Below, piece after piece: positions 15,001 to 24,000 of a stretch of DNA of 64,000 bases. How positions within the stretch are numbered: the first letter of the stretch is position 1; each line of letters starts with the position of its first letter. The position numbers were made by a program, and so were the translations under genes. Origin of the DNA: Mytilus edulis (Eukaryota > Mollusca > Bivalvia > Mytilida > Mytilidae). The stretch lies in the NCBI RefSeq assembly GCF_963676685.1, contig NC_092348.1:26015386-26079385 (forward strand), in the 5' to 3' direction. The notes below the pieces were generated by a model. The model saw only the letters and a program-made list of their open reading frames with translations, was not told where the DNA came from and did not search any database.

Positions 15001-18000
15001 ATTTATTCTGTTTTTTATTCAGGTTGTTGTCTCTTTGACACTTTCCCCATTTTAATTTTATTGAATTATAGGACATTACTGTAAACACCCTAAAATTTCC
15101 CCATACTAAAAAATTGTACACTCCACGAGAAAGAGCCACTGGGACATTACTATCATGTAAAAGAAAACTTACAAAACAAACAATATATATAGTTTTTGTT
15201 TGCAGATAACAAGAAATTATAACATGAAAGACTAAACAGTAATATAATGTGGATTCAGTTATTTTCATGGATCTTGGAAAATTTGCATTTACAGGGATAT
15301 TTGGTTTCAAAATTTTGCCAAAGTCTGCATACTTTACAATAGAGAATTTGTAATTCGTTGATCATTTTTAAATTGTTGATTTGCCTGTAACTACAAACCC
15401 ACAAAATAGGATATCTAATAAACTATTAGAATTCCACATTTAGTCAGTGATAACATTGGATTTAGCATTTAAGAGGGTTATAAATTTCATTTGTATATTT
15501 AGAAACTTTATTTAATTTTAGACATACAACAGCTTCACATTAAAGAAACATGGATTGTAGAAACAGATGATGAATCAGGGGGAACAACCCAATTGGTAAA
15601 TATCTTAGCTATTTCATCTAATTCAAATTAAGAAAGTCATTACAATAAAAAATATATCATATGCATTTACAACTTATCGCAAAATACTTAAGCTTTGGAG
15701 TAACTATAAGAGATTCAAAAAATGCTACATCTAAAAACCTATATTATATTTTTTTATTTCAATAAAATTTGTGTTACAGTTAGCAGTATTTGCCAACATT
15801 TTTCAGCACAATAACATTGATGTTACAGCCAGCATTATTTGAGAACATTGTTAATAAGAATATCATTTATGGTACAGCCAGCATTATTTTAACATTTATG
15901 TTACAGCCAGCATTATTTTAACTTTTTTGTTACAGCCAGTATTATTTTAACATTTATGTTACAGCAAGCATTATTTTAACATTTATGTTACAGCCAGCAT
16001 TTTTTTAACATTAATGTTACAGCCAGCATTACAGACCTGCCAACTATCCCGATTTTCGCGGTATCATCCCGATTTTTATCCCTCAACCCGAATCCCGATA
16101 TCGGGATCGTAAAACTAGTCAAAATCCCGATTTTCACCAAATATACCCGAAAAAAATATTGTTTACCGATTTTGAAGTTTTTCTGATCAATTTTAAAAAA
16201 TCTATAATTTTACCTGGGGACATATTATGACAAGTTAACGACCCTACGCTAATCAACAGTCACAACAGGTGTCATAATTATTGGTTGTATGTAATCAGAT
16301 TACCTAATGGGTCGTAACAGTCCTCAAAATTAATTTGTATACACAAATTTGGTCAAACAGCCTTTCAATTTTAATCAATTTATCATACAAGCACAATTTG
16401 CAACATTTGCCGTAGTTCCACAACAAAATCATAATTAATTGAAAGATGAGAACTGTAATGAACTCTCAAGAAAACATCGTCTATCTTGAAATCTGTTTAA
16501 TTTTTGAAACCAGACATCGTGTGTCTGTTGATTTAAAATGGACGCCATTTTGTATTCACTTCTACTGTGTTACTGTATAAGCCTCCGCCAGTAAGAGCAC
16601 CTCTTAATACAAAGAAAGATAACTCAAATTTTATCCATTTTCTCATTGACACTGATAAGACCATAAGTAAGACTAAATCAAAATCTGTCTTCATCCTTCT
16701 AACTTTAAGACATGTAGTTTTAGGTCTTTTGAGTCAAGGTTCATAGATAAAAAGGTCTTTGGAGGGGGAAAAGGGGGGTCTCTACTTTGAATCCTTTATT
16801 TTTAATACCATTTTTCTCTATCCTTCAGTTATTTTGTCAATTTTATAAATTAATAGCACAAGAATCATGCAAATAAAAGAAATCAAAGCCTACAAGCTCA
16901 TCAGTAATATAACTAAAGAAAAAATGAAGAGAACTTAGACTATTTTAGGAGTAAAAAACAATGCACACAGAAAAGTCGCTAAAATTGTAACCCTTAAAAA
17001 TCTAGTCGCGCGCTAAATCACCCATGGAGATTTTCAAAAGTTGGCAGGTCTGGCATTATTTTAACATTTATGTTACAGCCAGCATTATTTTAAAATTTAT
17101 ATTACAGCCAGCATTATTTGAGAATATTGTTAATGAGACTATCCAGCACCTACACGAAGTTGTTGTACAGAATAAACAGGGCGAACCAGAGGTAGGAACT
17201 ATTTTCTTTATACAATATTATTCATACCGGTATATCATTGACTCATAAGATCCCATTCAAACCTGTCAAAGGTATTCTAAAAGGTTGATATGACAAGATT
17301 GCCAATGAGACAAGTCTCCATTAGATACCAAATGACTTTAAATTTATAGGTCACTGCACTGCCTTCAATAATGAGCAAAACTAATATTGCATAACAGGCT
17401 ATAAAAGGCCACAAAATGACACATTTAAAACATAACAGGGGAGAAAAATAATTGCTTATTGCCTGTACAAAACAACAACACATATAATATAAAGCAACAC
17501 ACAACAACAACTGAATTACAGTCCCCTGACATGGGACAGTCATATACAGAATGTGGCAGGGTTTAATATCTTAGTTGGCATATGAATACATTTTCCAAAT
17601 TCTCAAATTATCTATGAATTTAGATGGAAATGATGATGGATTGTGATTCTCAACACCAAGAGGCAATTTTTTACATAACAGGACGAGAAGATATTAATGA
17701 GATATGAACCCTAATTTTAACTAGAGCAACACACTGGGCACAATTTTTAACGTGGTAGTTCACAGTATGCATAAAAGCCAGATGACCCTACCTGAACACA
17801 TTATTCTAACTTCAAGCCAACCTGTCTTTAGTCCTATTCCTATTCTGGTTCTTAGGAGACGAAGTGGCAAATACCAGTTTACAAGAATTTAGTTAGAATA
17901 GTCTGGAGATTGAACCTTTGGTCACCAATATTCTAGAGCTTGAACCTTTGGTCACCAATAGTCTGGAGATTGAACCTTTGGTCACCAATAGTCTAGAGAT

Positions 18001-21000
18001 TGAACCTTTGGTCACCAATAGTCTGGAGATTGAACCTTTGGTCACCAATATTCTAGAGCTTGAACCTTTGTTCACCAATAGTCTGGAGATTGAACCTTTG
18101 GTCACCAATATTCTAGAGCTTGAACCTTTGGTCACCAATAGTCTAGAGATTGAACCTTTGGTCACCAATATTCTAGAGCTTGAACCTTTGGTCACCAATA
18201 GTCTGGAGATTGAACCTTTGGTCACCAATAGTCTGGAGATTGAACCTTTGGTCACCAATAGTCTGGAGATTGAACCTTTGGTCACCAATAGTCTGGAGAT
18301 TGAACCTTTGGTCACCAATATTCTAGAGCTTGAACCTTTGGTCACCAATAGTCTGGAGATTGAACCTTTGGTCACCAATAGTCTAGAGCTTGAACCTTTG
18401 GTCACCAATAGTCTGGAGATTGAACCTTTGGTCACCAATAGTCTGGAGATTGAACCTTTGGTCACCAATATTCTAGAGCTTGAACCTTTGGTCACCAATA
18501 GTCTGGAGATTGAACCTTTGGTCACCAATAGTCTGGAGATTGAACCTTTGGTCACCAATAGTCTGGAGATTGAACCTTTGGTCACCAATAGTCTGGAGAT
18601 TGAACCTTTGGTCACCAATATTCTAGAGCTTGAACCTTTGGTCACCAATAGTCTGGAGATTGAACCTTTGGTCACCAATAGTCTGGAGATTGAACCTTTG
18701 GTCACCAATAGTCTGGAGATTGAACCTTTGGTCACCAATATTCTAGAGCTTGAACCTTTGGTCACCAATAGTCTGGAGATTGAACCTTTGGTCACCAATA
18801 TTCTAGAGCTTGAACCTTTGGTCACCAATAGTCTGGAGATTGAACCTTTGGTCACCAATATTCTAGAGCTTGAACCTTTGGTCACCAATAGTCTGGAGAT
18901 TGAACCTTTGGTCACCAATATTCTAGAGCTTGAACCTTTGGTCACCAATAGTCTGGAGATTGAACCTTTGGTCACCAATATTCTGGAGCTTGAACCTTTG
19001 GTCACCAATAGCCTGGAGATTGAACCTTTGGTCACCAATATTCAAATTGGACACAGGAACAGCTAAGGAGTATATGGAATTTATTGACAGCAATGGAACA
19101 ACATCAGACACCAGAAAATAGTGTTGTTATTTTGTTTTAGAAGAGATTAAATGCATTATTTTGCAACACATATGATTTTAGAAATGCCTTTTTAAACCTA
19201 TTATATGGCTCATGTAATTTAATCTTCAGATATTTGGTCAAAGAACAGTACAGAAGGATTCCACACAGTTGTGCTCAGAGTTACTACAAGCATTTGTACC
19301 ATGTTTAGACTGTTTAGCATTTACTCCAGTAATGGCAGGAGGGTCATCCAAGTAGGTAGAATGTTTTATAAGTGTTATACATGCTCTTTCTCCTATGCTG
19401 GTCATTTTCCCTCCAGTTTAGGTATGTTTTTATTTCTAACAATATGAACAAATGTTTCCATCAGATAGGAACCAACCTTTTGCAATTGAGTATCAAAACA
19501 TCTGTTTATCTGTTTCGGGTTGAAAACATCACCATGAAAAGTCTGTAACTGTTTGAAAATTGAGTTGACATAAGAACCCTATAAATCAGCCTTAAATTTA
19601 TCTTTTATTTGGTATTTGAATGTACTAAAAACATAGGCAGATCTAGGGGGGAAATTTGGTTGATTATATAGGGAATCATTGAACCATGACTGGAGCGGGC
19701 CCCCCCTTAGGTCAGTCAGCGGGCCCCCTTTAGGTAAAGTTCTGGATCCGCCACTGAAAAATCAATCAAAGTCTTGTTCATGTACATGTATACATCAAAT
19801 TATAGTAAACCACAAAAAAATAATTATTTTATGTAGTAAAATATTTTCAAAAGACTTGTATACCAAACAAACCCTATTAAAAGAAGTATATGCAGACTTT
19901 GAAAGATCCCCAAAATCAAATATAATAAAAAAAAAAACATGTTTTTTTCTTGATTCATGAAAATTGGTATATACAAAAGTAACGGAATTTATAGTACAAT
20001 AAAACTATTATAATTTCATTGTTATTTACAGTACTGCAGATGATTCAAAGAAAAGGTTCTCAACATCTAGTATGGACTTTGAAGAACATTCCTTACAGTT
20101 TGTAAGTTAACCATGGTTTTAAAATTCTAAATGTCTTTATTTTGAAGAAAGATATGGGAGGGAAGAATATTTTGAATATATCAATTTTTATACTAGACCT
20201 CTCGTCTTTACTGATTTACAGAAATGCTTTGAATATTAAAGAATTATAGATTAACTAATTGAAGAATTCAAATAGAGAAAAATATTCAATGAGTGACTGA
20301 ACAACACATTAATTCACAAATGCGTGCAGCGCATGAGTTAATTATCAGTGTTGTTCAGTCAGGAGTTGAATATTTTTCGATATTTAAATTCTTTGATTAT
20401 TTATTCTTTTTATTACATTGGTGAATGGCTTTTTTTATGAAATTAATGTAGAAATGGAAGGAATTATATCTTTTTCTAAGCATTCACAATTTGTTTTGAT
20501 CCGAAGCTATCATGGCAACGTCTTGACAACGCCTATTGTTGTGTGACATCAGAGGAGTGAGATAACCATGTGTAATTCATTGCAACCAATGTAATAACAA
20601 TCTTTTAACATTTTTAGATAACTGGAGCAATCCCTAAAGTGTTATTTTCCTAGGTTTTGCATTATATAACATGATAAGTCTAACACATTAATTGCTTACT
20701 ACTCTCAAAATTTGAAAATAAAATTATAGATCTGAACCAATTGTTATCTGTTTTTTCAAAATCCAAGACACCGGAGCTACCTTAATTGTGTAATTATATG
20801 ATATGCAAATTTATATTTCAATCTATAAAGTTTATTTTTATTTCAGGATAAAAGATTGATTATTATGTTAAGTAACTGTAGCCACACCATGGAAAGGATT
20901 ATTCCTAGACTTGTAGAAAACCTGAATAAACATGGATATGTAGAAATGAATAAAGCTTTACAGGTAAGGCATCAAAAGTTGTACCTTGACACGTTGAAAA

Positions 21001-24000
21001 GCTGAATAAAACATGTTAAACATATTCTGTATGTGCCTGTCCTAAGTCAGGAGCCTGTAATTAAGTGGTTGTTATTTGTTGCTGTACATTTCTTTTCGTT
21101 CATTGGTTTTCACATGAATCAGGCCTTTTGTTTTCTTGTTTTAAATGGTTTAAATTTGTCCGTTCTGGGCTTTTTATAGCTTGCTGTCCGGTATGGGTTT
21201 CACTCATTGTTGAAGGCTGTATTAAGAGGGTTACAGCCTTAGGTTTGGTAACATTAAATAATTATATGAACTGAAAATAAGATTTGCTATCATTTGAATC
21301 CTTCCAATCAATGATAACTTGGCAGATAATACCCACGGGAATGATGGTCCGTACAAAGGGATACCAACACAATGATATGTTTTTATGCCCAACCTACGAT
21401 AGTAGAGGGGCATTATGTTTTCTGGTCTGTGCGTCCGTTCGTCCGCTCGTTCGTTCGACTGTCCCGCTTCAGGTTAAAGTTTTTGGACAAGGTAGTTTTT
21501 GATGAAGTTGAAGTCCAATCACCTTGAAATTTAGTACACATGTTCTCTATGATATGATCTTTCTAATTTTAATGCCAAATTTGAGTTTTTACCCAATTTC
21601 ACGGTCCACTGAACATAGAAAATGATAGTGCTAGTGGGGCATCCTTGTACTGGGGACACATTTTTGTTCTGAAATCATATATATATAAAACCTGCTGTTA
21701 AGGTATTACCCAGTTCGTATTACATTTCAGACAACCAGAGAGAGATATGAGGAATTGGATAGTAAATTATTTGAAGCTTATATAGAAGAAAAATCTAACC
21801 CTATTGTGGGAGCTATTGAACAGAATATGTATAGGGGCAGATTTGATTGGAAAACATGCAGGAAACCAGCTGGTAGGTATCCAGATTTTCTGGATATATT
21901 TTCTTTTATATGTGTATAGTAACTTTGTATGTTAAGTGAACCTGTGGAATCAGTTTTGGGTAAAGATTGGATGAAATGATATAGATCTAAATCATCTACA
22001 CTACAAGGTTTATCACTACAAATTGTAGCAGTGAAGTGATCATTCTTTAAATCCTATCTAGTCAATGTCAAGCAATTTATTAATAAAATATTATACGCAT
22101 GTACTAAGATATTCAAGGTACAATATAGTGTGTATTTGAATTACCAACACCCATTCAAGAAGCATTTTTCTTTATTAAAATTTACATGAGATATGAATCT
22201 GTGGTAAGAAAAGGTGCAACTACAAATGTACAATTATGAACAAAGGAAGATAACTCCAAATTTTTAATTTCCCTAGCTAAACACAATTCAATGTTTTATA
22301 TTACATCCACAAAATTGCAAAATGAAAGCAATCTTCACCCTTTAGTGCTCACAAGCACTTTGATTTTCATGGTGTGGGATATCAATTTTTGTTAATATAG
22401 TTGTTACATGTGAATATTCAATGAATTATAAGTTTTCCTTTGGCTTGTATGCAGATTTTGGCAAAATCATGATACTTATATATATGTAAAAAAATTTGTA
22501 CAATATTTTATTTTCAAAATTAAGGGCTTTTTATACAGCACTGTATTTTTGAGCATATGAAATATTTTAACTATTTTTATTTCCATCTTAAATAAAGTTA
22601 TCTGTTTAAACTGCAGATGAAATAAATTTTCTGTTTAATTTAGGAGTCAGAAATTATCTAAAAGATGTTATTATGAAAATGATAGAGGTCCATGCTGAAG
22701 TGTTTGCTGTTTCACCATCGTTTGTTACCAGGGTAACACAGAAAGTTGTTGAATCCGTATCCGAGGAGATAACAAGAGTTATAGAATGTGTAACTGAATT
22801 TAATGAACATGGAAAGTTGCAGGTAATGGAAATTTTTATATAAGTAACTAATTATAATAGCCAGGGACAGCAGTTGACTGAAAGGTAGTTGCTACAAATA
22901 TCAAAGTTAAACAAGGTTTAGAATTTTAAGCACAAGATTCTTGATGTTTATAAGTAGGAGTAAGGTCAAATTTCATCCAAGAAGGTTGTTACAAAATTTT
23001 GAGGAGTATTTTCAAAGGCTGCTGCAATCTTGTAGGAACCTTGATATTGGTAAAGTTAAAAAAAAATTCCTTTGAACAATTGGTTTTCCTATATAGGGAA
23101 ATTAAAAAAAAGAATGTTTTCATCTGTGTTTTTATGCCCCACCTACGATAGTAGAGGGGCATTATGTTTTCTGGTCTGTGCGTCTGTCCGTCCGTCCGTC
23201 CGTCCGTTCGTTCGTCCGTCCGTCTGTCCCGCTTCAGGTCAAAGTTTTTGGTCAAGGTAGTTTTTGATGAAGTTTAAGTCCAATCGACTTCAAACTTAGT
23301 ACATATGTCCCCTATGATATGATCTTTCTAATTTTAATGCCAAATTAGAGTTTTTACCCCAATTTCACGGTCCACTGAACATGGAAAATGATAGTGCGAG
23401 TGGGGCATTCGTGTACTGAGGACACATTCTTGTTATGAATATTATAAATACTGATATGGTTTTGTATTAATTAAACTTAATTTTGTAAATGATAGCTATT
23501 GAACCTGATAGTTAACAGTTTTTCATGTTGAATATTCACATAAACAGTTGCCATTGAAGCAATGCACAAGCAAGCATTCAATGTGGAAAAAAATCATATA
23601 CTCATTTAAAATTACAAAATGTATCATATATTTCAGGCTAGAGTAGAACTCAAGGCTCTACAGGAAACAGTGAAACTGTACATAACACCACATGCAAAGT
23701 GAGTAGTATTTGTAGGAAACATGTTTAATTTTATATTTGAAAAATATATGAACAAAAATGCTATTTGTTTGATAAAAAACGATTTTTTGTAGAATTGATT
23801 TTTTGCTGCCTTTCCGGTTTTTACTGTTTGTGTCATGTACACTTTGGTGTTCAAAATCATTGCTTCAAACAAAAGACTTGTGAAACTAGATTTTACTGCT
23901 TTTCAAATGAGATACATTGAGAGTAAAAGCAAAGACTGATAGCTTTAAGTTGGAATAATGTTTCCAGGTAATGTAGCTAATTGTCCTGTTGACTTTTAGT

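Noticed and set aside
17893..19066. Long open frames of about 381 residues on both strands
   Set aside because: They come from a 30-bp tandem repeat whose period is a multiple of three; composition is purely repetitive, and the region is an EXOC2 intron.
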